DNA from: Pseudomonas sp. EpS/L25
Lineage (GTDB): Bacteria > Pseudomonadota > Gammaproteobacteria > Pseudomonadales > Pseudomonadaceae
NCBI RefSeq assembly: GCF_001512295.1
Contig: NZ_LNUP01000011.1
Span: forward strand, 248,326 to 312,325
Direction of reading: 5' to 3'
DNA: 64,000 nucleotides
Part shown: positions 29,585 through 40,082 of the stretch, one piece after another
Layout: every line of letters starts with the position of its first letter
Position numbering within the stretch: the first letter of the stretch is position 1
Position numbers and translations under genes: made by a program
The notes under the pieces: generated by a model
Seen by the model: the letters and a program-made list of their open reading frames with translations, nothing else
The model's database searches: none
Told to the model about the DNA's origin: nothing

Positions 29585-30091
29585 ATGGCGATCCTAGACA
29601 TCCTCGAATTTCCCGATCCCCGCCTGCGCACCGTCGCCAAGCCCATCGACACGGTCGACGACGCCCTGCGCCAGACCATCGACGACATGTTCGAGACCAT
29701 GTACGAAGCGCCCGGCATCGGTCTGGCCGCCACCCAGGTCAACGTCCACCGCCGCCTGGTGGTGATCGACGTCAGCGAAGACAAGAGCGAACCCCTGGTC
29801 TTCATCAACCCGGAAGCCGAGCCACTCACCCAGGAGCTGGGCGAGTACCAGGAAGGCTGCCTGTCGATTCCCGGTTTCTACGAGAAGGTCTGCCGCCCCG
29901 AGCGCGTCCGGGTGAAAGCCCTCGACCGCGACGGCAAGCCCTTCGAGCTGGAATGCGACGGCCTCCTGGCGGTGTGCATCCAGCACGAGATCGATCACCT
30001 CGACGGCAAGCTGTTCGTCGACTACCTGTCGCCGCTCAAGCGCGACCGCATCAAGAAGAAGCTCGAAAAGCAGCAGCGCCACAAGGCCTGA
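29585..30091 (+). CDS. def: Peptide deformylase
   Basis: 168 aa. Metalloenzyme removing the N-formyl group from nascent proteins. All three family motifs are present: GIGLAATQV (motif I), EGCLS with the metal cysteine (motif II) and QHEIDHLDG with the two metal histidines and catalytic Glu (motif III). First of the def-fmt-rsmB cluster, which couples formylation and deformylation. Confidence 0.98.
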   Translation: MAILDILEFPDPRLRTVAKPIDTVDDALRQTIDDMFETMYEAPGIGLAATQVNVHRRLVVIDVSEDKSEPLVFINPEAEPLTQELGEYQEGCLSIPGFYEKVCRPERVRVKALDRDGKPFELECDGLLAVCIQHEIDHLDGKLFVDYLSPLKRDRIKKKLEKQQRHKA

Positions 30092-30149
30092 TCGCCCTGG
30101 CGGACGGCATGACCGGCGTCCGCCGCTCGCCCTTTCCGCCAGGTCCGCC

Positions 30150-31094
30150 ATGTCCAGATCCCTTCGCCTCGTCTTCGCCGGAACCCCGGAATTCGCCGCC
30201 GTGCACCTGCAGGCGCTGATCGATGCCGGCTACCCCATCGCCGCCGTCTACACCCAGCCGGACCGCCCCGCCGGGCGCGGCCAGAAACTGGCCATGAGTC
30301 CGGTCAAGCAGTTGGCGCTGGCCCACGGCATTCCCGTGCAACAGCCGCCGACCCTGCGCGATCCCGCCGCCCAGGCCACCCTGGCCGCGCTGGAACCCGA
30401 TCTGCTGGTGGTAGTGGCCTACGGCCTGATCCTGCCCCAGGTGGTGCTGGACATCCCCCGCCTGGGCTGCATCAACAGCCACGCCTCGCTACTGCCGCGC
30501 TGGCGCGGCGCCGCGCCCATCCAGCGCGCCCTGGAGGCCGGCGATGCCGAGTCCGGGGTCACGGTGATGCGCATGGAAGCCGGTCTGGATACCGGACCCA
30601 TGCTGAGCAAGGTCACCACGCCCCTGACCGCCGAAGATACCGGCGGCAGCCTGCACGATCGCCTGGCCGCCCTGGGCGCCGCCGCCGTGGTCCAGGCGCT
30701 GCCGGGGCTGGCCGATGGCAGCCTGGCAGGCGAGGTGCAGGACGATAACCTGGCCACCTATGCCCACAAGCTGAACAAGGACGAGGCCCGGCTGGACTGG
30801 GAGCGTCCGGCCGCGGAGCTGGAACGCCGCATCCGCGCCTTCGATCCCTGGCCGCTGTGCCACACCGCCCTGGCCGGTGAACCGCTCAAGGTCTGGTCCG
30901 CCGAGCTGGCCGAAGGCCAGGGCGTCCCCGGCATGGTGCTGGATGCCGATCGCCACGGTCTGCTGGTGGCCTGCGGCGAGGGCGCCTTGCGCCTGACCCG
31001 GCTGCAACTGCCCGGTGGCAAGCCGCTGGGCTTCGCCGACCTCTACAACGCCCGCCGCGAGCGCTTCGCGCCTGGCCAGGTACTGGGCCTATGA
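30150..31094 (+). CDS. fmt: Methionyl-tRNA formyltransferase
   Basis: 314 aa. Formylates Met-tRNAfMet with 10-formyltetrahydrofolate. The N-terminal Rossmann domain has [12 protein letters not shown]; the catalytic loop is [20 protein letters not shown] (Asn, His) with D in LDTGPML; the C-terminal OB-like domain binds tRNA. Starts 58 nt after def and overlaps rsmB by 4 nt. Confidence 0.98.
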   Translation: MSRSLRLVFAGTPEFAAVHLQALIDAGYPIAAVYTQPDRPAGRGQKLAMSPVKQLALAHGIPVQQPPTLRDPAAQATLAALEPDLLVVVAYGLILPQVVLDIPRLGCINSHASLLPRWRGAAPIQRALEAGDAESGVTVMRMEAGLDTGPMLSKVTTPLTAEDTGGSLHDRLAALGAAAVVQALPGLADGSLAGEVQDDNLATYAHKLNKDEARLDWERPAAELERRIRAFDPWPLCHTALAGEPLKVWSAELAEGQGVPGMVLDADRHGLLVACGEGALRLTRLQLPGGKPLGFADLYNARRERFAPGQVLGL

Positions 31095-32392
31095 ATCCGC
31101 GGCTGGCGGCGACCCGCGCCCTGGCGGCGGTGCTCGCCGGTCGTGCCTCCCTGGGCAGCAGCCTGCCCGAACAATTGGCCAAGGTCGAGCCACGCGACCG
31201 CGCCCTGGCCCAGGACCTGGCCTTCGGCACCGCCCGCTGGCAACCGCGGCTGTCGCTACTGGCGGAGAAGCTGCTGCAGAAGCCGTTCAAGGCCAGCGAC
31301 CGGGATCTCGAAGCCCTGCTGCTGATCGGTCTCTACCAACTGTTCCACACCCGCATCCCGGCCCACGCCGCCATTGGCGAGACGGTGGGCTGCGTCGACA
31401 AGCTGAAGAAATCCTCGGCCAAGGGCCTGCTCAACGCCGTGCTGCGTCGCGCCCAGCGCGAATACGACAGCCTGCTGCCGGCCCTGGAGCATGACCCCGC
31501 TGCGCGCCTGGCTCATCCGCGCTGGCTGCAAAAGGCGCTCAAGGCGCGCTGGCCGGAACAGTGGGAAGCCATCGCCACCGCCAATAACCTGCACCCGCCG
31601 TTGATCCTGCGGGTCAATCGGCGCCAGGGCAGTCGCGATGCCTATCTGGCCGACCTGGCCGCCGCCGGCATCGAGGCCGTGCCCTGCGCCTTCAGCGCCG
31701 ATGGCATCCGCCTGCTAGCGCCCCAGGACGTCACCGCCCTGCCGGGCTTCGCCGCCGGGCGCCTGAGCGTGCAGGACGAAGCCGCCCAGCTGGCCGCCGA
31801 GCTGCTGGAGCTGGCGCCCGGCCAGCGGGTGCTGGACGCCTGCGCCGCGCCCGGTGGCAAGACCTGCCATCTGCTGGAGCGTGAACCGAAACTGGCCGAG
31901 GTGGTGGCGCTGGACGCCGATGCCGGCCGTCTGGAGCGGGTCCAGCAGAATCTCGCCCGCCTGGGGCTCACCGCCCGCACCCTGGCCGCCGATGGTCGCG
32001 CCGTGGCCGACTGGTGGGACGGCACGCCCTTCCAGCGCATCCTGCTGGACGCGCCCTGCAGCGCCACCGGGGTGATCCGGCGCCATCCGGACATCAAGCT
32101 GACCCGCCAGGCCGGCGATATCGCGCCTTTGGTGCAGTTGCAGGGCGAATTGCTGGACGCCCTCTGGCCGACGCTGGAGGTGGGCGGCATCCTGGTCTAC
32201 GCCACCTGTTCGGTATTGCCCGAAGAGAACAGCGACAACCTCGCCGCCTTCCTCGCCCGCACCCCGGGTGCCCGCGAGCTGGACATCCCCGCGCCCTGGG
32301 GCCTGGCCCAGCCACACGGCCGCCAGCTGCTGCCGCAGCCCGAAGGCCACGACGGCTTCTACTACGCCAAGCTGATCAAGATCGCTCGCTAG
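31091..32392 (+). CDS. rsmB: 16S rRNA (cytosine-967-C5) methyltransferase
   Basis: 433 aa. N-terminal NusB-like RNA-binding domain (about 1-135) and SAM methyltransferase domain. SAM loop [15 protein letters not shown]; catalytic cysteines in DAPCSATGV and [14 protein letters not shown] overlaps fmt (ATGA). Its 3' end overlaps the convergent bactofilin gene by 17 nt. In many pseudomonads trkA follows directly; here it does not. Confidence 0.97.
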   Translation: MNPRLAATRALAAVLAGRASLGSSLPEQLAKVEPRDRALAQDLAFGTARWQPRLSLLAEKLLQKPFKASDRDLEALLLIGLYQLFHTRIPAHAAIGETVGCVDKLKKSSAKGLLNAVLRRAQREYDSLLPALEHDPAARLAHPRWLQKALKARWPEQWEAIATANNLHPPLILRVNRRQGSRDAYLADLAAAGIEAVPCAFSADGIRLLAPQDVTALPGFAAGRLSVQDEAAQLAAELLELAPGQRVLDACAAPGGKTCHLLEREPKLAEVVALDADAGRLERVQQNLARLGLTARTLAADGRAVADWWDGTPFQRILLDAPCSATGVIRRHPDIKLTRQAGDIAPLVQLQGELLDALWPTLEVGGILVYATCSVLPEENSDNLAAFLARTPGARELDIPAPWGLAQPHGRQLLPQPEGHDGFYYAKLIKIAR

Positions 32393-32852
32393 TCTCGGTG
32401 GTGGGCGGCTGATCCGCCTCCTGCCGCGGCTGCGACAACTGCGCCGGCGCTTCCGGCTTGGGCAGTTCCAACACCGGCGCCTCTTGGTCGAGGCGGCGCA
32501 GGGTACCTTCCACCACCGCACCATTCTCCATGCTCAGCTGGCGGTAGGTGATGTTGCCCCGTACCCGGGCGTTGGAATGCAATTCGAGCAGGTGCTCGAC
32601 CCGCAGATCGCCGACGATGGTGCCGTCGATCAAGGCGTCGTAGCTGCTCACGTTGCCTTCCACCACACCGTTGGCGCTGATCGCCAGCAGGCTGGTGGTG
32701 CCGACCTTGAAGCTGACGCTGCCGCGGACCCGGCCATCCACCTTCAGGCCCTCGCTGAATTCCAGATCACCCTGGATCGACAGGTTGTCGGCGATGAGGC
32801 TGGAAAAGCCATTCACCGCGGGGCGGGGGGCCGCCTTCTTTCTATTGAACAT
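32376..32852 (-). CDS. Bactofilin (polymer-forming cytoskeletal protein)
   Basis: 158 aa. Core of short hydrophobic beta-helix repeats ([48 protein letters not shown]), about 20-125, flanked by a short basic N-terminus and a Pro/Glu-rich tail. Bactofilins polymerise without nucleotide and often scaffold cell-wall enzymes. An M23 peptidase is encoded two genes upstream on the same strand, a pairing seen in other bacteria for cell shape. That role here is inference. Confidence 0.92.
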   Translation of the reverse strand: MFNRKKAAPRPAVNGFSSLIADNLSIQGDLEFSEGLKVDGRVRGSVSFKVGTTSLLAISANGVVEGNVSSYDALIDGTIVGDLRVEHLLELHSNARVRGNITYRQLSMENGAVVEGTLRRLDQEAPVLELPKPEAPAQLSQPRQEADQPPTTETSERS

Positions 32853-32868
32853 CCGTGCTGCTCTCCGG

Positions 32869-33228
32869 CTAGGGTTTCTGATTCTGGCGGCGGAAGAAGG
32901 CCAGCTCCGCGCTCAGACGCTCGATCTGCGCCAGCAAGGCGGCGTTGCGCTCGGTCAGCTGGCGCTCGGTGGCCGTGCCCAGCTGCAGATCCAGCGCCCG
33001 CCGTGTCAGGCTGTCGCTCAACCGCTGATTCTCGACCTGTAACTGCTGCAGTTCGGCCTGGTGCGCCAGCTGGAGCCGGTAGCCGACGGCCAGCAGCACC
33101 AGTGGCAGCAACAGGAGCAGGGCTAGCCCCAGCCGCGCCAGCAGGCGTCGCCGCGGCCCCAACTCCAGGCGCACCTCGCCGCGCAGCAGGTCCCGGCTCG
33201 ACGACCGACTAGTCGCGCGCCGGGCCAT
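32869..33228 (-). CDS. Membrane-anchored coiled-coil protein
   Basis: 119 aa. Basic cytoplasmic N-terminus, one membrane span (LGLALLLLLPLVLLAVGY, about 33-50), then a periplasmic coiled coil (LQQLQVENQRLSDSL ... LTERNAALLAQIERLSAEL) to the end. I recognise no named family with certainty; it resembles the DUF6776-type proteins found beside bactofilin and M23 genes. The ATG was preferred to a GTG three codons upstream, whose spacing to GGAG is only 1 nt. Overlaps the M23 gene by 20 nt and lies 16 nt before the bactofilin start, so one operon. Confidence 0.75.
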   Translation of the reverse strand: MARRATSRSSSRDLLRGEVRLELGPRRRLLARLGLALLLLLPLVLLAVGYRLQLAHQAELQQLQVENQRLSDSLTRRALDLQLGTATERQLTERNAALLAQIERLSAELAFFRRQNQKP

Positions 33229-34183
33229 CGCTGTCACGCTCCAGCTGGCCCAGGGCGAGGAAGCGCTGGGGATCGACGAACTGACCCTCGCGCAGGATCT
33301 CGAAATGCAGGTGCGGCCCGGTGGAGCGCCCGGTGGAGCCGACGGCGCCCAGGAGCTGTCCGGGCGTGACCACCTGGCCTTCCTTGACGAAGGTGCGACT
33401 CAGGTGGGCATAGCGGGTGACCAGGCCGTTGCCGTGGTCGACCTCCACCCGATAGCCATAGCCGCCCAGGGCGCCCGTGGCCTGGACCCGGCCGCCCGCA
33501 GCGGCCCGCACCTGGGTTCCGGTGGGCGCGGCGAAATCGACGCCGGAGTGGAAGGCCAGGTGACCATTGAACGGATCGACCCGATTGCCGAACAAGGAGC
33601 CCAGGCGGGCCTGCACCACCGGACGCTGCGAAGGAACCGCCATCAGCGCGGCATTGCGGCTGGCCACCCGGTTCAGCAGTAGATCCAGCTGCTGGCGCAG
33701 GCACAGCGCCACCTGCTCGCTGGTGCCGAGCATCCGCACGGGTAGACCCTCGCTGGCCGCGCTGGCATTGCAGGCGCGGGGAGGCAACCAGGCGCCGCCT
33801 TGGGCGCCATGGGCCTGGGGCTCCGCGAGCAGTGCGGGCAACAGCGAGGGATCGACCGCCGTCACCTGGTCGCGCAGGGCCTGGTTCTGTTCCAGCATGC
33901 GCTGCAGGGCCTGGGTGTCGGCCTCCAGGGATTGCAGTCGGCCGACCAGTGTCCCCATCCGCTCAAGGGCCAGTGGCTCGCTCGTGGCACTCGCTGGCAA
34001 CGCGACCGGCGCAATCGCCGGGCCGTCCAGCGGCAGTCGCCCGCCGAACCAGCAGCCCAGGGCGAAGGTCGCCAGGCAGCTCGCCACCAGCAGCAACAGC
34101 AGCGAACCCCGTGCACGCTGCGGATAGACGACGCAAGCACCATCGCGCACGAGCTTGCGACTGGAGGAAGAGAAGAGTTTCAT
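33209..34183 (-). CDS. M23 family peptidase, membrane anchored
   Basis: 324 aa. Basic N-terminus, signal-anchor span (SLLLLLVASCLATFALGCW, about 27-45), a helical linker likely to be coiled coil (about 75-110), then a LytM domain near the C-terminus. Zinc-site motifs HSGVDFAAP, GLVTRYAHL and GPHLHFEI are all intact, so it should be an active endopeptidase cutting peptidoglycan cross-links. First gene of a peptidase, coiled-coil, bactofilin operon. Divergent from the TPR gene. Confidence 0.92.
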   Translation of the reverse strand: MKLFSSSSRKLVRDGACVVYPQRARGSLLLLLVASCLATFALGCWFGGRLPLDGPAIAPVALPASATSEPLALERMGTLVGRLQSLEADTQALQRMLEQNQALRDQVTAVDPSLLPALLAEPQAHGAQGGAWLPPRACNASAASEGLPVRMLGTSEQVALCLRQQLDLLLNRVASRNAALMAVPSQRPVVQARLGSLFGNRVDPFNGHLAFHSGVDFAAPTGTQVRAAAGGRVQATGALGGYGYRVEVDHGNGLVTRYAHLSRTFVKEGQVVTPGQLLGAVGSTGRSTGPHLHFEILREGQFVDPQRFLALGQLERDSDGPARD

Positions 34184-34400
34184 CGAGATCCTGCGGCCAT
34201 CCTGAACGCCGAAAGATCGAACAGCTTAAGGTGAAATCCATCACAAATTGCCAGGGAAATGGCCTATTCCGGACCAACTCGACCGTCCACCGGACATATG
34301 GCATCTGAGCGCCCGCTCGCCAGTCCGCCATGGCGCCAGGCAGAATGTCTTGCTCAGGGGCTCACCTCAGCCTTCCCTAATCTGCCTGACGGAACCCACC

Positions 34401-34718
34401 ATGCTCGAATCCCTGGAGAAGATGCTCGCCCGCGGCCAGGACAACGCCCTGCTGAGATTCGGTCTGGGCAAGGGGTACCTGGATGCCGGAGAACCGGGAC
34501 GGGCCGTCACCCATCTGGCACGCTGCGTGGAATTCGATCCGGCGTATTCGGCGGCGTGGAAACTGCTGGGCAAGGCCCATGAAGGGCAGGGCGACCTGAC
34601 CGCGGCCGAGGCGGCCTGGACCCAAGGGCTGAGCGCCGCCCAGGCCAAGGGCGACAAGCAAGCCGAAAAGGAAATGACGGTGTTCCTCAAGCGTCTGGCG
34701 CGCCGTGCTCAGTCCTGA
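34401..34718 (+). CDS. Small TPR protein
   Basis: 105 aa; about two tetratricopeptide-type helix pairs (ALLRFGLGKGYLDAGEPGRAVTHL and SAAWKLLGKAHEGQGDLTAAEAAWTQGL). Likely a cytoplasmic protein-protein adaptor. The first 51 codons of the longer open frame lack TPR character; MLESLEKML is the sensible start. Its end overlaps the convergent PilZ gene by 10 nt. Confidence 0.82.
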   Translation: MLESLEKMLARGQDNALLRFGLGKGYLDAGEPGRAVTHLARCVEFDPAYSAAWKLLGKAHEGQGDLTAAEAAWTQGLSAAQAKGDKQAEKEMTVFLKRLARRAQS

Positions 34719-34981
34719 TCGCGCAGGAATCTCAAGCCCGCCCCCTGACCATCGGTGCGCATGACTTCCATGGTCACCTTGGGCGCCTCCATCGGCAGGT
34801 CGAGCACCTGGCCGATGACCCGCGTACCCCGCGCCAGTCGGGTCAGCTCGGGATGCACCACATAGACGCCGCCGTCGGACAGGTCGCGCGTCTCGCCCAC
34901 GATCTCGCCATCCGGATAGGCGATCCAGAGCCGGCACTTGAGGGGGGTACGGGTATGCTGGCGTTGGTCGCGCGAATTCAT
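34709..34981 (-). CDS. PilZ domain protein
   Basis: 90 aa, a single PilZ domain. The c-di-GMP motifs are recognisable: the basic RQHTRTPLKCR stretch and DLSDGGVYV (D/NxSxxG type). Probably a free-standing c-di-GMP effector; its target is unknown. Located as in P. aeruginosa between the TPR gene and the lipid A acyltransferase gene. Confidence 0.9.
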   Translation of the reverse strand: MNSRDQRQHTRTPLKCRLWIAYPDGEIVGETRDLSDGGVYVVHPELTRLARGTRVIGQVLDLPMEAPKVTMEVMRTDGQGAGLRFLRDQD

Positions 34982-35112
34982 CGCCTGACTCCCTGGCTAG
35001 GCACTTCCTTGGGTCGTCGCAGCTTCCGGCAAAGCCCAGCGGCTGTCAGCCCCGCAACAGCCGAACGGTCCCGACGGGCAGCCGAGCGATCAGTCGGCCC
35101 GCCGCCAGCGAC

Positions 35113-36000
35113 TCAGTACCACTTCTCTTCGCCATCCGGGCGATTCTTGAACCTCTTCATGCTCCACATGTACTGGGTGGGATAGCGGCGTACGTAGCCG
35201 GCCAGTACCTCGCTCATGGCAGCGACCGACACTTCCGGGTCCGGGTCGTACATGGCCGGGGGCGCCGCCTCCAGGATCACCTTGTAGCCGCTGCCGTCCT
35301 CCAGGCGCACCGCGTGGAAGAACACCCCGCGCGCCTTGCCCCGCGCCAGCAGCGAAGGCACGAACTTGCTGGTCAGGGCGGTGGTGCCGAGAAAGGGCAC
35401 GAAGAGGCCGGCGCTGCGACTCGGTTCGGGATCGGCCGGGATGCCTACGGCACCACCGCGACGGACTTCCTTGATCACGCTGATGATGCCTTCTGGAGTG
35501 GACGGCGCCACGCGATTGCCCAACTGCACCCGCTGGCGCTTGAGCAACTCGTCCACCGCCTTCAGCTTGGGTGGCCGGTAGAAGATGATCGGCTTGGCAT
35601 GGGAGCAATAGAAGTGATTGAGCAACTCCCAGTTGCCCAGGTGGCTGGTGATGCCCACCACGCCATCACCCGAAGCCAGGGCCTCCTGCAGTACGTCCAT
35701 GCCTTCCACCTCGCGCACCAGGCGCAGGGAGCGCTGGGGCGACCAGATCCAGGCGCAGGCGCTCTCGGTCAGTGTCTTGCCGATGCCGCGCAGGCACTCG
35801 CGCGACAGCCGCTCGAGCGGCTCGGCGTCGAGTTCGGGGAAGCAGTGGGCGAGATTGATGCGGGTGACCTTGCTGGCGCGGGTCGGCAGCTTCCACATGC
35901 ACCAGCCGATGAATCCGCCCAGACGCTGGACCAGCGGCCAGGGCAGCAGGGCGAAAAGGCGCAGGAAGGCGATCATCAGCGCGCCTTTGAATCTTTCCAA
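35113..36000 (-). CDS. Lipid A late acyltransferase (LpxL/HtrB family)
   Basis: 295 aa. N-terminal membrane-anchoring helix (FLRLFALLPWPLVQRLGGFIGWCMW) and the acyltransferase motif SHLGNWE, the HxxxxE-type site of the LpxL/LpxM family. ADPEPSRSAGLFVPFLG is the second conserved block. Adds a secondary lauroyl or hydroxylauroyl chain to lipid A at the inner membrane. Matches the position of P. aeruginosa htrB1 next to tag. Which acyl site it uses is not predictable here. Confidence 0.88.
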   Translation of the reverse strand: MERFKGALMIAFLRLFALLPWPLVQRLGGFIGWCMWKLPTRASKVTRINLAHCFPELDAEPLERLSRECLRGIGKTLTESACAWIWSPQRSLRLVREVEGMDVLQEALASGDGVVGITSHLGNWELLNHFYCSHAKPIIFYRPPKLKAVDELLKRQRVQLGNRVAPSTPEGIISVIKEVRRGGAVGIPADPEPSRSAGLFVPFLGTTALTSKFVPSLLARGKARGVFFHAVRLEDGSGYKVILEAAPPAMYDPDPEVSVAAMSEVLAGYVRRYPTQYMWSMKRFKNRPDGEEKWY

Positions 36001-36114
36001 AAGAGGGGCTCCTGTCTGAATGCACGGACAGTCTAACTTCTACAGGCCCCGGAAACGTTAAGAAAGCTTAAGGTTCGCCCCTGTTAGCGACGATACATTC
36101 GACTTTTGATGCAC

Positions 36115-36675
36115 TCATGCTGACGAGTGGGCCAGTTCGGCATGACGGTCGCAGTCGAGGGTGTGGTCCATCACCAGGCCCATGGCTTGCATGAAGGCGT
36201 AGCAGATGGTCGGGCCGACGAAGGTGAAGCCAGCCTTCTTGAGTGCCTTGCTCATGGCCTCGGCCTCCGGGGTGATGGCCGGCACCTCGCTGCGATCGCG
36301 GAAATGATTGATGCGCGGCGTATCGCCGACGAAGGACCACAGCCAGCCGGCAGGGTCGTCCAGTTTCAGCCAGGCCTGGGCATTCTGCCGGGCGGCGCGC
36401 AACTTGGCGCGATTGCGGATGATGCCCGGATCCTGCATGAGGTCTTCGATCTCCACATCGGTGAGCCGGGCCAGGCGCTCGGGATCGAAGCGGTACAACA
36501 CCTCGCGATAGCGTTCGCGCTTCTTGAGGATGGTGATCCACGACAGACCCGCCTGGAAGCCCTCCAGCAAGAGGAATTCGAAGAGCACCGCCGGATCGCG
36601 CTGGGGCGTGCCCCATTCACGGTCGTGGTAGTCGATGTACAGCGGATCGGCGGTGCACCAGAAGCAACGCGGCAT
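36115..36675 (-). CDS. tag: DNA-3-methyladenine glycosylase I
   Basis: 186 aa. Removes 3-methyladenine from alkylated DNA. Zinc ligands C4 (MPRC) and H17 (YHDREWG) near the start and HxxxC-type DHTLDCDRH near the end; EGFQAGLSW holds the catalytic-pocket Glu and aromatics. Monocistronic between the acyltransferase gene and divergent glyQ. Confidence 0.96.
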   Translation of the reverse strand: MPRCFWCTADPLYIDYHDREWGTPQRDPAVLFEFLLLEGFQAGLSWITILKKRERYREVLYRFDPERLARLTDVEIEDLMQDPGIIRNRAKLRAARQNAQAWLKLDDPAGWLWSFVGDTPRINHFRDRSEVPAITPEAEAMSKALKKAGFTFVGPTICYAFMQAMGLVMDHTLDCDRHAELAHSSA

Positions 36676-37056
36676 GGCGACAAATCCAGCGGACGGGGAA
36701 CCGCCACCTTACCGCAATCGCCCGGCAGAGGAGACGACAGGCCCGCCGGACCTCGCAGGAGCGGCCCATGGCCGCGATAAGACAGTTACAGACCGTAGTG
36801 TGGAAAACGGCGCAGCCTTTTCCACGGGTGAGTTCGCCGCGAAGGATTCCCTCACCCCAGCCCTCTCCCGAAGGGAGAGGGGGCGCTTGGAGCGGACGCT
36901 CGTCTTCAGTGACTCAGGCGATAAGACAGTTGCTCCTACGACCAGCGGCCCCGGCAGGTGCCTAATACCGCCGGACAGCCCTACGAGCCCATGCGGTCAC
37001 CCCTGGCTTTCAGCTATACTCCCCGGCTTTTCGTCGCAGCCGAACGGGTATTTTTC
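36676..37056. other. Noncoding stretch with REP unit and hairpins
   Basis: About 380 bp between tag and glyQ. It holds a single REP unit (36757-36778), an inverted repeat GTGGAAAA / TTTTCCAC (36800-36807 and 36818-36825) and a 9-bp hairpin CCCTCTCCC-GAA-GGGAGAGGG (36860-36880). Toward glyQ there is a -10-like TATACT (37015-37020) without a clear -35. No gene is convincing. Confidence 0.6.
36757..36778 (+). repeat. Single REP unit
   Basis: Shares AGGAGCGGCC-TGGCCGCGAT with the arms of the REP doublet at 19896-19959. Palindromic GCGGCCCATGGCCGC core. Confidence 0.7.
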
Positions 37057-38022
37057 GTGAGCCAGTCCAAGCCCACCGTGCGCACCTTCCAAGACTTGAT
37101 CCTGGCCTTGCAGCAATACTGGGCCGAGCAGGGCTGCGTGGTACTCCAGCCCTATGACATGGAAGTCGGCGCCGGTACCTTCCACACCGCCACCTTCCTG
37201 CGCGCCATCGGTCCCGAGACCTGGAACGCCGCCTACGTGCAGCCCAGCCGCCGTCCCACCGACGGCCGCTACGGCGAAAATCCCAATCGCCTGCAGCATT
37301 ACTACCAGTTCCAGGTGGTGTTGAAGCCCAACCCGGACAACTTCCAGGAACTCTACCTGGGTTCCCTGGCCGCCATAGGCCTGGACCCGCTGGTGCACGA
37401 CGTGCGCTTCGTCGAGGACAACTGGGAATCGCCCACCCTGGGCGCCTGGGGCCTGGGCTGGGAAGTCTGGCTCAATGGCATGGAAGTCACCCAGTTCACC
37501 TACTTCCAGCAGGCGGGTGGTCTCGAGTGCTACCCGGTGACCGGCGAGATCACCTATGGCCTGGAGCGCCTGGCCATGTACCTGCAGGGCGTGGACTCGG
37601 TCTATGACCTGATCTGGGCCGACGGTCCCTTCGGTACCGTGACCTACGGCGACGTCTTCCACCAGAACGAGGTGGAGCAGAGCACCTACAACTTCGAGCA
37701 CGCCAACGTGCCCAAGCTGTTCGAGCTGTTCGACTTCTATGAGTCCGAGGCCAATCGCCTGATCGCCCTGGACCTGCCGCTGCCTACTTACGAGATGGTG
37801 CTCAAGGCCTCCCACACCTTCAACCTGCTGGACGCCCGTCGCGCCATCTCGGTGACCGAGCGCCAGCGTTACATCCTGCGCGTACGCACCCTGGCGCGCA
37901 GCGTCGCCCAGGGCTACTTCAAGGCGCGCGCCCGCCTGGGTTTCCCCCTGGCCACCGCCGCGCTGCGTGACGAGGTCCTGGGCCGCGACGATGTCCAGGC
38001 GCTGCTCAAGGAGGGCGAATGA
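37057..38022 (+). CDS. glyQ: Glycyl-tRNA synthetase alpha subunit
   Basis: 321 aa from GTG. Catalytic subunit of the heterotetrameric class II enzyme. Blocks typical of Gly[57 protein letters not shown] and the [18 protein letters not shown] motif 3 region. The frame is open upstream to 36958, but [13 protein letters not shown] is the usual start. Overlaps glyS. Confidence 0.97.
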   Translation: MSQSKPTVRTFQDLILALQQYWAEQGCVVLQPYDMEVGAGTFHTATFLRAIGPETWNAAYVQPSRRPTDGRYGENPNRLQHYYQFQVVLKPNPDNFQELYLGSLAAIGLDPLVHDVRFVEDNWESPTLGAWGLGWEVWLNGMEVTQFTYFQQAGGLECYPVTGEITYGLERLAMYLQGVDSVYDLIWADGPFGTVTYGDVFHQNEVEQSTYNFEHANVPKLFELFDFYESEANRLIALDLPLPTYEMVLKASHTFNLLDARRAISVTERQRYILRVRTLARSVAQGYFKARARLGFPLATAALRDEVLGRDDVQALLKEGE

Positions 38023-40079
38023 TGAGCACCCATCTGGATTTCCTGGTCGAACTGGGGACCGAAGAACTGCCGCCCAAGGCGCTCAAGACCCTTGGCGACA
38101 GCTTCCTCGCCGGCATCGAGAAGGGCCTCAGGCAGGCCGGCCTCGGCTACACCAGCGCCCGCGCCTATGCCGCCCCGCGCCGCCTGGCGGTGCTGATCGA
38201 AGCCCTGCAGACCCAGCAGCCCGAGCGTAGCGTCAACCTGGACGGCCCGCCGCTCCAGGCCGCCTTTGGCACCGACGGTCAGCCGACCCAGGCCGCCCTG
38301 GGATTCGCCCGCAAGTGTGGCGTCGACATCAGCGCCATCGACCGCAGCGGGCCCAAACTGAGATTCTCCCAGAGCATCCCCGGGCAGCCGGCCGCTACCC
38401 TATTGCCCGGCATCGTCGAGGCGTCGCTGGCCGAGCTGCCGATTCCCAAGCGCATGCGCTGGGCGGCCCGCCGCGAGGAATTCGTCCGTCCGACCCAGTG
38501 GCTGGTGATGCTGCTCGGTGACCAGGTGATCGATTGCGAGATCCTCACCCGCCGCGCCGGCCGTGACTCCCGTGGCCATCGCTTCCATCACCCCGACGCC
38601 GTGCGCATCAACGCCCCGGCCAGCTACCTCGCCGACCTGCGTGCCGCCCATGTACTGGCCGACTTCGCCGAGCGCCGCCAGTTGATCGAGTCCCGCGTGG
38701 CCGAACTGGCTGCGGCGGAGCAGGGCAGCGCCGTGGTGCCGCCCGCGCTGCTGGACGAGGTGACCGCCCTGGTGGAATGGCCGGTGCCCCTGGTCTGCGC
38801 CTTCGAGGAACGCTTCCTCGAAGTACCCCAGGAAGCCCTGATCACCACCATGCAGGACAACCAGAAGTACTTCTGCCTGCTGGATGCCCAGGGCAAGCTG
38901 CTGCCGCGCTTCATCACCGTGGCCAACCTGGAGAGCAAGGATCCGGCGCAGATCGTCAGCGGTAACGAGAAGGTGGTCCGTCCCCGTCTCACCGACGCCG
39001 AGTTCTTCTTCAAGCAGGACCAGAAGCAGCCACTGGAGAGCTTCAACGAGCGCCTCAAGAACGTGGTCTTCCAGGCCCAGCTCGGCAGCGTCTACGACAA
39101 GGCCCAGCGCGTTGCCGCCCTGGCCGCCTTCATCGCCGAACCCATCGGCGGTGATGCCGAGCGCGCCCGCCGTGCCGGCATCCTGGCCAAGTGCGACCTG
39201 GCCACCGAGATGGTCGGCGAGTTTCCCGAGATGCAGGGCATCGCCGGCTACTACTACGCCAGGAAGGGCGGCGAGGCCGATGACGTGGCCCTGGCGCTCA
39301 ACGAGCAGTACATGCCGCGTGGTGCCGGCGCCGAGCTGCCGCAGACCCTGACCGGTGCCGCCGTGGCCCTGGCCGACAAGCTCGACACCCTGGTCGGCAT
39401 CTTCGGCATCGGCATGCTGCCCACCGGCAGCAAGGATCCCTTCGCCCTGCGCCGCCAGGCCCTGGGCGTGCTGCGCATCCTCATCGAGAAGCAACTGGAG
39501 CTGGATCTGCCAGCCGCCGTCGCCTTCGCCATCGCCGGTTATGGCGAGCGGGTCAAGGCAGAGGGCCTGCAGGAACAGGTACTGGACTTCATCTTCGATC
39601 GCCTGCGGGCGCGCTACGAAGATGAAGGCGTCGACACTGCCGCCTATCTCGCGGTGCGCGCCCTGCGTCCGGCCTCCGCGCTGGACTTCGACCAGCGTGT
39701 CCAGGCCGTGCAGGCCTTCCGACGTCTGCCCGAAGCCGAAGCCCTGGCCGCCGCCAACAAGCGCGTCTCCAACCTGCTGGCGAAGTTCGAAGGCCGGGTC
39801 GCGGCCCAGGCCGATGCCGATCTGTTCGAGACCGATGCCGAGCGCACCCTGGCCGCGGCCATCGCTGCTGCAGAGCGCGATGCGGCGCCCCTGGCCACAG
39901 CCCGGCGCTATCGCGAAGCCCTGGAGCGCCTGGCCAACCTGCGTGCCCCGGTGGATGCTTTCTTCGACGAGGTGCTGGTCAACGCCGAGGACGAGCGCGT
40001 ACGCGCCAATCGCTATGCGCTGCTTGCCCACCTGCGCGGCCTGTTCCTCGGCATCGCCGACATCTCGGTGCTGGGCTAA
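38019..40079 (+). CDS. glyS: Glycyl-tRNA synthetase beta subunit
   Basis: 686 aa. tRNA-binding and anticodon-recognition subunit partnered with GlyQ. N-terminal [44 protein letters not shown] and [17 protein letters not shown] are characteristic; the C-terminal DALR-like anticodon domain ends the protein. Starts with ATGATGA overlapping the glyQ stop; either ATG could initiate. gmhB follows 3 nt later. Confidence 0.97.
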   Translation: MMSTHLDFLVELGTEELPPKALKTLGDSFLAGIEKGLRQAGLGYTSARAYAAPRRLAVLIEALQTQQPERSVNLDGPPLQAAFGTDGQPTQAALGFARKCGVDISAIDRSGPKLRFSQSIPGQPAATLLPGIVEASLAELPIPKRMRWAARREEFVRPTQWLVMLLGDQVIDCEILTRRAGRDSRGHRFHHPDAVRINAPASYLADLRAAHVLADFAERRQLIESRVAELAAAEQGSAVVPPALLDEVTALVEWPVPLVCAFEERFLEVPQEALITTMQDNQKYFCLLDAQGKLLPRFITVANLESKDPAQIVSGNEKVVRPRLTDAEFFFKQDQKQPLESFNERLKNVVFQAQLGSVYDKAQRVAALAAFIAEPIGGDAERARRAGILAKCDLATEMVGEFPEMQGIAGYYYARKGGEADDVALALNEQYMPRGAGAELPQTLTGAAVALADKLDTLVGIFGIGMLPTGSKDPFALRRQALGVLRILIEKQLELDLPAAVAFAIAGYGERVKAEGLQEQVLDFIFDRLRARYEDEGVDTAAYLAVRALRPASALDFDQRVQAVQAFRRLPEAEALAAANKRVSNLLAKFEGRVAAQADADLFETDAERTLAAAIAAAERDAAPLATARRYREALERLANLRAPVDAFFDEVLVNAEDERVRANRYALLAHLRGLFLGIADISVLG

Positions 40080-40082
40080 GGC

